A program made the translations under genes and the position numbers. Below, one piece after another: positions 44,203 through 52,406 of a stretch of 64,000 nucleotides of DNA (position 1 is its first letter; each line of letters starts with the position of its first letter). The DNA is from Christensenella sp. (lineage in GTDB: Bacteria; Bacillota; Clostridia; Christensenellales; UBA3700), in contig JALFUR010000010.1 of assembly GCA_022784465.1 (NCBI GenBank), positions 62,001-126,000 of the forward strand. The letters are read 5' to 3'. The notes under the pieces were generated by a model, which was given only the letters and a program-made list of their open reading frames with translations, was not told the DNA's origin and searched no databases.

Positions 44203-44968
44203 ACTTAATCATATATATAAAACATTTAATATAAATACAATAAATGAAACTAAAGTTTTTAGCGACTTTAACCTTTCCGTAGATAAAGGAGAATTTGTCT
44301 CTATAGTAGGAAGCAATGGTTCAGGAAAGACAACCTTATTAAATATTATAAGCGGTAGTATCCCAGTTGAAAGTGGAGAGATATTATTAGACGGAAAAAC
44401 AATAAACAAACAAAAAGAGTTTGTTCGCGCAAGAAGAATAGGAAGAGTCTTTCAAGATCCAGCTAAAGGAACAGCCTATGGCATGAGCATAGCAGAAAAC
44501 ATGGCACTCGCAGATAATAAGGGAAAAACATATGGCTTGTCATTTGGCATAAATAAAAAAAGACTAGAGTACTATAAAGATTTATTATCTACACTTAATC
44601 TTGGTTTGGAAAACAAAATGGACACGCAAGTAGGAGCGCTATCTGGTGGTCAAAGACAAGCTTTAACATTGCTCATATCAACAATGACCCCTATAGATTT
44701 ATTACTATTAGACGAGCATACTGCAGCGCTTGATCCTAAAACAAGCCAAGATATTATGGAATTAACAAATAAAATTGTTAAAGAAAAGAATATAACAACT
44801 CTTATGGTTACACACAATTTGCGTTTTGCTGTTGAATACGGCTCAAGACTGCTAATGTTCAATAAAGGCTCAATCGTTGTAGATAAGCTAGGGCAAGAAA
44901 AAGAAGATTTAAGAGTTGATGACTTACTTTCAGTTTTCAATGAAATCTCGATAGAATGCGGAAATTAA
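44195..44968 (+). CDS. trpZ: ABC transporter ATP-binding protein, TrpZ-type
   Basis: 257 residues. Walker A GSNGSGKTT, Q-loop RVFQDP, signature LSGGQRQAL, Walker B LLLLDEHTAALD and switch His in VTHNLRFAVEYG. The D-loop Glu region reads DEHTAALDP, as in TrpZ/LivF-like proteins. It overlaps trpY by 8 bases and is followed by a terminator. Confidence 0.93.
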   Translation: MLELNHIYKTFNINTINETKVFSDFNLSVDKGEFVSIVGSNGSGKTTLLNIISGSIPVESGEILLDGKTINKQKEFVRARRIGRVFQDPAKGTAYGMSIAENMALADNKGKTYGLSFGINKKRLEYYKDLLSTLNLGLENKMDTQVGALSGGQRQALTLLISTMTPIDLLLLDEHTAALDPKTSQDIMELTNKIVKEKNITTLMVTHNLRFAVEYGSRLLMFNKGSIVVDKLGQEKEDLRVDDLLSVFNEISIECGN

Positions 44969-44977
44969 TAGAATTTG

Positions 44978-45009
44978 AACCCAGGAAAAACTGGGTTTAA
45001 ATTTTTTTA
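44978..45009 (+). terminator. Intrinsic terminator after trpZ
   Basis: AACCCAG and CTGGGTT form a 7-bp stem with a six-base loop, followed by a T-rich tail. Confidence 0.8.
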
Positions 45010-45092
45010 TAAAAAAATACATAAACTGTATTGTTAAAAAATAAACGAAGTAGTATAATACTCTTGAATGAAAAATTTATGGAGGTTTTTAT

Positions 45093-46307
45093 ATGAGATT
45101 TACTCTACCAAGAGATCTTTATCATGGTGAAAATGCTCTTGAAGCATTAAAGACATTTGAAGGAAAGAAAGCTGTTATTTGCGTAGGCGGAGGCAGCATG
45201 AAAAAGTTCGGTTTTCTAGATAAGGCAAAAGCTTATCTTGAAGAAGCTGGAATGGAAGTAGCAATTATTGATGGTATTGAACCAGATCCATCAGTAGAAA
45301 CAGTTATGGCTGGTGCTGCTAAGATGCTTGAATTTGGTCCAGATTGGATTGTAGCTATGGGTGGTGGTTCTCCTATTGATGCTGCAAAAGCTATGTGGAT
45401 TAAATATGAATATCCAGATTGTACTTTTGAGGATATGTGTAAAGTATTTGGTATTCCAAAGCTAAGAAAGAAGGCTAAATTCTGTGCTATTTCTTCAACA
45501 TCAGGAACAGCAACAGAAGTAACTGCATTCTCTATTATTACAGATTATTCAAAGGGAATTAAATATCCAATAGCAGATTTTGAAATTACTCCAGATGTAG
45601 CTATTGTTGATCCTGCACTTGCTGAAACAATGCCTAAGAAATTAGTAGCTCATACAGGTATGGATGCTATTACTCACGCAATTGAAGCATATGTTTCTAC
45701 AGCAAATTGCGATTATACAGATCCACTAGCAATTTTTGCTATTAAAATGATTCAAGAAGATTTAGTTAAATCTTATAACGGAGATATGGCAAAAAGAGAT
45801 GCAATGCACAACGCTCAATGTTTAGCTGGTATGGCATTCTCTAATGCTCTACTTGGAATTGTTCACTCAATGGCTCATAAGACAGGTGCTGCTTTTGCTG
45901 ACTATGGTGCACATATCATCCATGGTGCTGCAAATGCTATGTATTTACCTAAAGTTATTGCATTTAACGCTAAAGATGCTACAGCAAAGAAAAGATATGG
46001 CGTGATTGCAGATTATATGGGACTAGGCGGAGCTAACGATGACGAAAAAGTCGAATTATTAATAGCATTTTTAAGAAAGATGAACGATGATCTAAACATC
46101 CCTCATTGTATTAAAAACTATGGCGCAGATAGTTATCCAACAGAAAATGGATTCGTTCCAGAAAAGGTATTCCTTGAAAGATTACCAGAAATTGCTAAGA
46201 ATGCAATTGGCGATGCTTGTACAGGTTCTAACCCAAGAATTCCTACACAAGAAGAAATGGAAAAACTATTAAAATGCTGCTATTATGATTTAGATGTAGA
46301 TTTTTAA
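45093..46307 (+). CDS. Iron-containing alcohol dehydrogenase
   Basis: 404 residues. NAD-binding AMGGGSPIDAAKAMW and the Fe-ADH signature GMDAITHAIEAYVST are present, with further ligands in GIVHSMAHKTGAAFADYGAHIIHGAANA (His-containing core GIVHSMAHK and AHIIHG). Likely reduces aldehydes to alcohols (ethanol/butanol type) to regenerate NAD(P) during fermentation. GGAGG precedes the ATG. The gene stands alone between two terminators and has strongly biased codons suggesting high expression. Confidence 0.94.
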   Translation: MRFTLPRDLYHGENALEALKTFEGKKAVICVGGGSMKKFGFLDKAKAYLEEAGMEVAIIDGIEPDPSVETVMAGAAKMLEFGPDWIVAMGGGSPIDAAKAMWIKYEYPDCTFEDMCKVFGIPKLRKKAKFCAISSTSGTATEVTAFSIITDYSKGIKYPIADFEITPDVAIVDPALAETMPKKLVAHTGMDAITHAIEAYVSTANCDYTDPLAIFAIKMIQEDLVKSYNGDMAKRDAMHNAQCLAGMAFSNALLGIVHSMAHKTGAAFADYGAHIIHGAANAMYLPKVIAFNAKDATAKKRYGVIADYMGLGGANDDEKVELLIAFLRKMNDDLNIPHCIKNYGADSYPTENGFVPEKVFLERLPEIAKNAIGDACTGSNPRIPTQEEMEKLLKCCYYDLDVDF

Positions 46308-46337
46308 TTAATGAATCATAAATAACTAAATAGTTGA

Positions 46338-46369
46338 GGGGCTTCATGTAATGTGAAGCTCCTTTTTTT
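46338..46369 (+). terminator. Intrinsic terminator after the alcohol dehydrogenase
   Basis: GGGGCTTCA (46338-46346) pairs with TGAAGCTCC (46354-46362), one G-T pair, followed by seven T. Confidence 0.85.
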
Positions 46370-46418
46370 CGTGCTTGTTTTTAAGAAAAAATTTTACTTT
46401 TATATTATATATAATTGT

Positions 46419-46447
46419 TTGACTTAAATAGAGGAAAAAGATAAACT
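46419..46447 (+). promoter_or_regulatory. Promoter of the purine-regulated operon
   Basis: TTGACT (46419-46424) and TAAACT (46442-46447), 17 bases apart; transcription start near 46454, just before the aptamer. Confidence 0.6.
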
Positions 46448-46461
46448 ATATATATCAAACC

Positions 46462-46530
46462 TACCAATATAGGTTCGGATGGATGGCCCGAATGTTTCTA
46501 CCGTAATGTCATAAATTACGACTATTGGTA
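46462..46530 (+). promoter_or_regulatory. Guanine-type purine riboswitch with altered loop L3
   Basis: P1 is TACCAATA/TATTGGTA (perfect). P2 is GTTCGG/CCGAAT. J2/3 is GTTTCTACC and P3 is GTAAT/ATTAC. J3/1 is GACTAT, with C at the specificity position (46522) indicating guanine rather than adenine. Spacing matches the xpt aptamer base for base. L2 is TGGATGG, keeping the two conserved G. L3 is GTCATAA instead of the usual CCGTAAA. The downstream gene is xpt. Confidence 0.85.
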
Positions 46531-46560
46531 AAAAAAATATGGAATATTTATCTATTTATG

Positions 46561-46595
46561 GTGGGTTAGTAATGCATTAACTCACTATTTTTATT
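46561..46595 (+). terminator. Riboswitch expression-platform terminator
   Basis: GTGGGTTAG (46561-46569) pairs with TTAACTCAC (46577-46585) with two G-T pairs, followed by TATTTTTATT. The xpt ribosome-binding site begins immediately after. Guanine binding would favour this terminator. The antiterminator partner was not identified. Confidence 0.6.
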
Positions 46596-46604
46596 GAGGT
46601 GAAA

Positions 46605-47183
46605 ATGGATCTACTTAAGAAAAAGATACTTGAAGAAGGAAAGGTTATCGGAACGGATATCCTAAAAGTAGACAGCTTTTTAAATCATCAAATAGACGTT
46701 GGCCTTGCTCAAGAAATGGGTAAGGCTTTTTACGAAAGATTCAAAGATAGAGGAATAAACAAAATTTTAACAGTTGAAAGTTCAGGTATTGGTTTATCTT
46801 GTATAGCTGCTCAATATTTCAATAACGCTAAAGTTGTTTTTGGAAAAAAGAACAAAGCAAAGACTCAAGATAATTCTTGCTATGAGGCTGAGGTTTATTC
46901 TTATACTCGTGGTGTTATTAACCAAATAAGAATTGCAAAAAAATATTTAAGTAAAGACGATACAGTACTTATTCTTGATGACTTTATGGCAATGGGCGGA
47001 GCTGCTAATGGATTATTATCTATTGCAGAACAAGCTGGTGCTAAAGTTGCCGGAATTGCCATTTGTATAGAAAAAGGATTCCAAGGCGGCGGAGATAAGT
47101 TAAGAGAGCAAGGTTATGATTTGTATTCTCTTGCTATAGTTGATTCTATGGATGAGAATAAGGGAATCGTTTTTAGAGATTAA
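46605..47183 (+). CDS. xpt: Xanthine phosphoribosyltransferase
   Basis: Converts xanthine (and possibly guanine) plus PRPP to nucleotide. 192 residues, normal length. N-terminal GTDILKVDSFLNHQIDVGL is the Xpt hallmark, and the PRPP loop is VLILDDFMAMGGAANGL. ATG 46605 is chosen over the GTG at 46599 because GAGGTG (46596-46601) is its ribosome-binding site. It is cotranscribed with the nucleoside importer that follows. Confidence 0.94.
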   Translation: MDLLKKKILEEGKVIGTDILKVDSFLNHQIDVGLAQEMGKAFYERFKDRGINKILTVESSGIGLSCIAAQYFNNAKVVFGKKNKAKTQDNSCYEAEVYSYTRGVINQIRIAKKYLSKDDTVLILDDFMAMGGAANGLLSIAEQAGAKVAGIAICIEKGFQGGGDKLREQGYDLYSLAIVDSMDENKGIVFRD

Positions 47184-47224
47184 TTTGTAAAAATAACCCC
47201 GATGGGGAATGGAGGATTTTATAA

Positions 47225-48457
47225 ATGAAAAAGTTTTTAACAATTTCAGTGTCTATAGCTATGTTAATAGTTATGGTATTCTGTCTTGTTGCTTGTAATG
47301 GCGGCAAAGGTGATTTCAATACAGAAGAATTACCTGCTGTTGAAATAGAAAAAGCATGGGACACAACAGTTACAATTCCTGCTGATTTTAAAGCTGGATT
47401 AATTACACTTCATGACGAAAACTCTACATACGATAAGAACTTTATCGATGCTTTTGTATCTGCTTGTAATGACATGGGCGTAGAATATGTTATTAGTTCT
47501 GGTAAAGCAGAAGACAATACATGTTATGAAGCTGCTAAAGATTTAGTAGAACAAGGATGTGATTTTATCATGGCTGACTCTTTTGGACATGAAGATTATA
47601 TCATTAAGGCTGCTCGTGAATTCCCAGAAGTTCAATTCTGTCATGCTACAGGATATCAAGCTGCTATAGTTAATTTACCTAACTTCTCAAATGCATTTGC
47701 TGCTATTTATGAAGGAAGATATTTAGCTGGTGTTGCTGCTGGATTAAAACTAAACGAAATGATCGAAAGCGGTAAGATTACAGCTGATAAAGCTAAGATG
47801 GGATATGTTGGTGCTTACACATATGCTGAAGTTGTTTCAGGATATACATCATTCTATTTAGGTGCTAAATCTGTTTGTCCTTCAGTTACAATGGAAGTTC
47901 AATTCACAGGTTCTTGGTACGATGAAACAGCTGAAAAAGAAGCTGCTAACAAGTTAATCACTAACGGCTGTGTTCTTATTTCTCAACACGCTGACTCTAT
48001 GGGAGCTCCTTCTGCTTGCGAATTAGCTGGTGTTCCAAATGTTTCATACAATGGTTCTACTGTTGCTGCTTGCCCAACAACATTTATCGTTTCTTCAAGA
48101 ATCAACTGGGCTCCATACTACAAGTATGTTATCGCTGAAGTTGCTGCTGGAAGACATCCAAAAACAGACTGGACAGGAACAATCAAATCTGGTTCGGTAG
48201 AATTATCTGCAATCAACAATGATGCTGCTGCTGAAGGAACTGTTGCTAAATTAACAGAAGTAAGAGCTGGTATCATGAACGGAACAATCAAAGTATTTGA
48301 TGTTACAAAGTTCACAGTAGATAACGGAAAAGTTCTAGGAACAGATATTGTTGATGAAAATGTAGTAGATGGCCAATACAAAGAATCAGGCATTTACTCA
48401 GCTCCATCATTTGCTTATAGCGTTGATGGAATCACAAAATTAAACGAAAAGTTTTAA
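47225..48457 (+). CDS. BMP/PnrA-family nucleoside-binding lipoprotein
   Basis: 410 residues; lipobox LVAC (Cys24). Family motifs include DKNFIDAFVSACNDMGV, GCDFIMADSFGHEDYIIKAA, FCHATGY and FAAIYEGRYLAGVAAGLKL. It captures purine nucleosides outside the membrane for the ABC importer encoded next. The upstream purine riboswitch supports a purine ligand. A GATGGGGAATGGAGG stretch precedes the ATG. Confidence 0.9.
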   Translation: MKKFLTISVSIAMLIVMVFCLVACNGGKGDFNTEELPAVEIEKAWDTTVTIPADFKAGLITLHDENSTYDKNFIDAFVSACNDMGVEYVISSGKAEDNTCYEAAKDLVEQGCDFIMADSFGHEDYIIKAAREFPEVQFCHATGYQAAIVNLPNFSNAFAAIYEGRYLAGVAAGLKLNEMIESGKITADKAKMGYVGAYTYAEVVSGYTSFYLGAKSVCPSVTMEVQFTGSWYDETAEKEAANKLITNGCVLISQHADSMGAPSACELAGVPNVSYNGSTVAACPTTFIVSSRINWAPYYKYVIAEVAAGRHPKTDWTGTIKSGSVELSAINNDAAAEGTVAKLTEVRAGIMNGTIKVFDVTKFTVDNGKVLGTDIVDENVVDGQYKESGIYSAPSFAYSVDGITKLNEKF

Positions 48458-48478
48458 TCTTAATTGAGATTCATTAAA

Positions 48479-48506
48479 GTTAGGCGGAGCATTGTCTCCG
48501 TCTAAC
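48479..48506 (+). other. Intercistronic hairpin after the binding-protein gene
   Basis: GTTAGGCGGAG and CTCCGTCTAAC form an 11-bp stem (one G-T pair, six-base loop) with no T run after it. It is therefore not a standard terminator. Such stems often protect the binding-protein message and give it a higher level than the downstream ATPase/permease genes. Confidence 0.6.
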
Positions 48507-48525
48507 CTGATTAAAAGGGTTATTT

Positions 48526-50133
48526 ATGGAAAAATCCGTTGCAATACAATTACAAGGATTGACAAAAGTTTTTGGCTCAGTAGTTGCCAATAATCATGTT
48601 AGTTTAGATATTTATAAAGGTGAGATCCTTTCTATTTTAGGAGAAAATGGATGCGGCAAAACCACTTTAATGAATATGATTGCAGGTATTTATTATCCTG
48701 ACGATGGAGATATTCTTATTGATGGTAAGAAAGTAAAAATAAATTCACCAAGAGATGCTTATAATTTCAAGATAGGTATGATTCATCAACACTTTAAATT
48801 AGTTGATGTTTTTTCTGCTGTAGATAACATCATTTTAGGTGAAGATTTAAAATTTAATAATGAAGACAAAAAATCTGCGAAAACAAAAATTAAAAAATGG
48901 TTTAACTTTAATTTCTTGGCAAAAAATCGCGGAAAAGAAATAAAAGAAATAGCTAATAAGTATGGCTTTGATATCGATTTAGATAAGAAAATATACGATA
49001 TGTCAGTTTCTGAGAAACAAACAGTTGAAATTATCAAAGTTTTATATAGAGGAGCAGACATCTTAATTTTAGATGAGCCTACTGCTGTGCTTACTCCTCA
49101 AGAAATCAAGAAGCTATTCAATGTTTTAAGAAAAATGAGAGATGACGGCAAATCAATTATTATCATTACTCATAAATTAAATGAAGTAATGGAAATATCA
49201 GATAGAGTTGCCGTATTAAGAAAAGGCGAACATATTGGTACTGTTGAAACAAAAGATACAAACGAAAAGGCTTTAACAGAAATGATGGTTGGACAAAAGA
49301 TTGATTTGAATATCCATAGATCTGAACCTGTAAATAGCGTGGATAGATTGTTAGTAAAAGATTTAACAGTATTAAATCATGAAGGAGTTAAAGTTGTAAA
49401 TGACGTTTGCTTTGAAGCAAAATCTGGAGAGATTTTAGGAATTGCTGGAATCGCAGGCTCAGGACAAAGAGAACTTCTTGAGGCCATTGCAGGGCTTCAG
49501 AAGATTAATAAGGGAGATATTATATATAATGATCCTCAATTAAACACAGCCGTTGATTTAAGATCTAAAACCCCAAATCAAATTAGAGAACTTGGCGTTA
49601 GATTATCTTTCGTTCCAGAAGACAGATTAGGAATGGGTCTTGTTGGAAATATGGACATCATAGATAATATGATGTTGCGTTCATATAAAAAGGGTCATTC
49701 AATTTTCTTAGATAGAAAGAGCCCAAAACATTTAGCAGACAATATTGTTGATGAATTGCATGTTTCAACACCAAGCGTAAGAACAGCTGTTAGAAAATTG
49801 TCTGGAGGTAATGTTCAAAAGGTTCTTGTAGGACGTGAAATAGCAGCATCTCCAACTGTACTTATGGCAGCATACCCAGTTAGAGGATTAGACATTAATT
49901 CTTCTTATACAATTTATAATTTGCTTACAGAGCAAAAGGAAAACGGTGTTGCCGTTATATTTGTAGGTGAGGATTTAGATGTATTATTAGATTTGTGTGA
50001 TAGGATCGTTGTTATGTGTGCAGGTCGTGTTACAGGAATTGTTGACGCTCGTTCTATTACAAAAGAAGAAGTAGGTTTATTAATGACTAAAACAAAAATA
50101 GACAATGAAGCAAAGGAGGAAAAAGCACTATGA
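48526..50133 (+). CDS. Nucleoside ABC transporter, double ATP-binding protein
   Basis: 535 residues with two ABC domains as in YufO/NupA/RbsA-type proteins. Domain 1 has Walker A GENGCGKTT, signature-like MSVSEKQTVEI and Walker B ILILDEPTAVLTP. Domain 2 has AGIAGSGQRELLEAI, LSGGNVQKVLVGREI and a changed Walker B (VLMAAYPVRGLDI), so it is probably the non-hydrolytic half. It overlaps the permease gene by 4 bases. Confidence 0.93.
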   Translation: MEKSVAIQLQGLTKVFGSVVANNHVSLDIYKGEILSILGENGCGKTTLMNMIAGIYYPDDGDILIDGKKVKINSPRDAYNFKIGMIHQHFKLVDVFSAVDNIILGEDLKFNNEDKKSAKTKIKKWFNFNFLAKNRGKEIKEIANKYGFDIDLDKKIYDMSVSEKQTVEIIKVLYRGADILILDEPTAVLTPQEIKKLFNVLRKMRDDGKSIIIITHKLNEVMEISDRVAVLRKGEHIGTVETKDTNEKALTEMMVGQKIDLNIHRSEPVNSVDRLLVKDLTVLNHEGVKVVNDVCFEAKSGEILGIAGIAGSGQRELLEAIAGLQKINKGDIIYNDPQLNTAVDLRSKTPNQIRELGVRLSFVPEDRLGMGLVGNMDIIDNMMLRSYKKGHSIFLDRKSPKHLADNIVDELHVSTPSVRTAVRKLSGGNVQKVLVGREIAASPTVLMAAYPVRGLDINSSYTIYNLLTEQKENGVAVIFVGEDLDVLLDLCDRIVVMCAGRVTGIVDARSITKEEVGLLMTKTKIDNEAKEEKAL

Positions 50134-51326
50134 TCAAAACAAAAAAAATAAAAGAGCCTTTGTTTCATATTTCAAAAAGAAGCGATATTGAGCCATGGAA
50201 AGCATGGTGTATTAGAATTGGTTCTGGACTTCTTGCGTTGCTTGTTGGCGCTATTTTAACAGGTGCTTTAACGGGTCATTTCTTTGGTTTCTTTGAGCAA
50301 TTAATTAAAGGAAGTTTCGGGTCAGTTACAAGATTTGAAAAGTTAATTAAAAACACTGTAATTTTGCTTGGAATAGCTCTTGCTTTAGCTCCAGCTTTTA
50401 AAATGAAATTCTGGAATATAGGTGCAGAAGGACAAGTGTTGATTGGAGCTTTAGTTACTGCAGGTTTAATGTTCAACATAAAAGATTCTATACCTCAACC
50501 AGCATTAATCATAATAATGTTTGCATGTAGCGTTATGGCGGGTGCTATTTGGGCACTTATTCCTGCTATATTTAAAGCATTTTTTAATACAAATGAGACA
50601 TTGTTTACATTGATGATGAACTATATAGCAATAAAGTTGACTGCATATTTTATTAATATTTGGGCAACAAATGGTTCAGGAACAATGGGAATTATTCCTT
50701 ATGGACAATTGCCAAAACTATTCGGAAGTCAATATTTAATAAATATTTTGGTAGTTATTGTTTTGACTGTAATTGTATACATGTATTTGAAATATTCAAA
50801 ACATGGTTACGAATTATCCGTTGTCGGAGAATCACTAAATACAGCAAAATATGTTGGTATTAACGTAAAAAAAGTAATTATTAGAACAATGATATTCTCA
50901 GGTGTAATTTGTGGTATTGTTGGATTTCTATTAGTGTCTGGTGATTCTTATACGATTACTCAAAACTTGGTTAATGGCAGAGGATTTACAGCAATTTTAG
51001 TTGCATGGCTATCACAATTTAATCCTTTGGCTATGGTTCTTACTTCATTTTTAGTTTGTTTCTTAGAACAAACTGGTTCTCAACTTGTTATGGCATATAA
51101 CATGGGAGCAGATGCATATTCATCTATTTTGACAGGTATATTCTTCTTGTTTATTATTGGTTCTACATTCTTTATAAATTACAAAGTAGTAATAAACAAA
51201 AAACATAAGAATATAAAGGTGGAAGAATCTGCTGATGAATCAAAGGATGAATCATTATCTACATTAGAAGAGTCATCTAAAGAAGAAGTTGTATTAGATG
51301 GACCAAAAACGGAGGTGGCTGAATAA
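50130..51326 (+). CDS. Nucleoside ABC transporter permease 1
   Basis: 398 residues with eight to ten membrane segments. KMKFWNIGAEGQVLIGALVTA and NTNETLFTLMMNYIA are typical of the YufP/NupB branch, as is VVGESLNTAKYVGINVKKV. An acidic C-terminal tail of about 45 residues is longer than usual. It overlaps both neighbours (4 and 1 bases), so the genes are translationally coupled. Confidence 0.92.
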   Translation: MIKTKKIKEPLFHISKRSDIEPWKAWCIRIGSGLLALLVGAILTGALTGHFFGFFEQLIKGSFGSVTRFEKLIKNTVILLGIALALAPAFKMKFWNIGAEGQVLIGALVTAGLMFNIKDSIPQPALIIIMFACSVMAGAIWALIPAIFKAFFNTNETLFTLMMNYIAIKLTAYFINIWATNGSGTMGIIPYGQLPKLFGSQYLINILVVIVLTVIVYMYLKYSKHGYELSVVGESLNTAKYVGINVKKVIIRTMIFSGVICGIVGFLLVSGDSYTITQNLVNGRGFTAILVAWLSQFNPLAMVLTSFLVCFLEQTGSQLVMAYNMGADAYSSILTGIFFLFIIGSTFFINYKVVINKKHKNIKVEESADESKDESLSTLEESSKEEVVLDGPKTEVAE

Positions 51327-52279
51327 TGTTTGTTACATTTTTACATAACGCTATTAGATTTAGTACAGTTTTCCTTTTTGGATCAACAGGAGAAACTTTA
51401 ACAGAGAAATCTGGACATTTAAATATGGGTATTCCAGGAACCATGTGTTTTGGTGCTTTAGGTGGAATTATAGGAGAATCTATATATTTAGGCACATTAA
51501 GATCTGTTGCCTTTATTAATCCAACTTTGGCAGTATTGATTCCTATGTTAACTGCAATGTTGTTTGCTGCTATTATGGGTCTATTATATAGCTTTTTGAC
51601 CGTTACATTAAGATGTAATCAAAATGTAACTGGTTTGACAATTACAACATTTGGCGTAGGACTTACAAACTATTTTGGAAGCTCAATTAACAAGATAGGA
51701 TTTAGCATTGCAAGTACTGCATTTACAAAACCAGTATTTGCTCCAGCAACAAACTGGTTTAGCAATATATTCTTGTCTTACGGTGTTTTAGTATATTTAG
51801 CAATGTTTATAGCTATTGTTGTTCTTGTAGTTTTGAAGAAAACAAGAATTGGATTAAACTTAAGAGCTGTAGGTGAAAATCCTGGTACCGCAGACGCTGC
51901 AGGTATAAATGTTACAGCATATAAATATACAGCAACAATTATTGGTTCAGCAATTGCTGGACTTGGTGGATTGTTCTACATCATGGACTATTTAACTGGA
52001 AGCTGGGAATATACAATTGATGCTATGGGATGGCTTGCCGTTGCCTTAGTTATTTTCTCTATGTGGAATCCAGGTTGGGGTATTTTAGGAGCTATAGTAT
52101 TTGGAGGATTATATATTGCTCCATATTATCTAAATGTTAATTTTGCTCAACAAGAATTAGTTAAAATGATTCCATATTTAGTTACTATTATTGTTTTAAT
52201 TATTATCAGTATTGTTGGAAAGAAAGAAACTCAACCTCCGGCTTCATTAGGCGTTTCTTATTTCAGAGAAGAAAGATAA
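51326..52279 (+). CDS. Nucleoside ABC transporter permease 2
   Basis: 317 residues with eight to ten helices. GETLTEKSGHLNMGIPGTM corresponds to the YufQ/NupC family block GEvinERsGvlNlGveGmm, and AVGENPGTADAAGINVTAYK follows. Its final cytoplasmic residues read LGVSYFREER. It completes the importer and is followed by a strong terminator. Confidence 0.92.
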   Translation: MFVTFLHNAIRFSTVFLFGSTGETLTEKSGHLNMGIPGTMCFGALGGIIGESIYLGTLRSVAFINPTLAVLIPMLTAMLFAAIMGLLYSFLTVTLRCNQNVTGLTITTFGVGLTNYFGSSINKIGFSIASTAFTKPVFAPATNWFSNIFLSYGVLVYLAMFIAIVVLVVLKKTRIGLNLRAVGENPGTADAAGINVTAYKYTATIIGSAIAGLGGLFYIMDYLTGSWEYTIDAMGWLAVALVIFSMWNPGWGILGAIVFGGLYIAPYYLNVNFAQQELVKMIPYLVTIIVLIIISIVGKKETQPPASLGVSYFREER

Positions 52280-52297
52280 GTAATTATTTGAAAATTT

Positions 52298-52326
52298 ATG
52301 ACCTAGCGTTGTCTAGGTCATTTTTT
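52298..52326 (+). terminator. Intrinsic terminator after the nucleoside transporter
   Basis: ATGACCTAG and CTAGGTCAT form a perfect 9-bp stem, six-base loop, followed by TTTTT. Confidence 0.88.
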
Positions 52327-52406
52327 ATATATTATTAGAATAATATGATTTAATGGAAAAGGAATTGAATGTATGGTAATATAGATAATACATCAAGGAG
52401 TTTATT

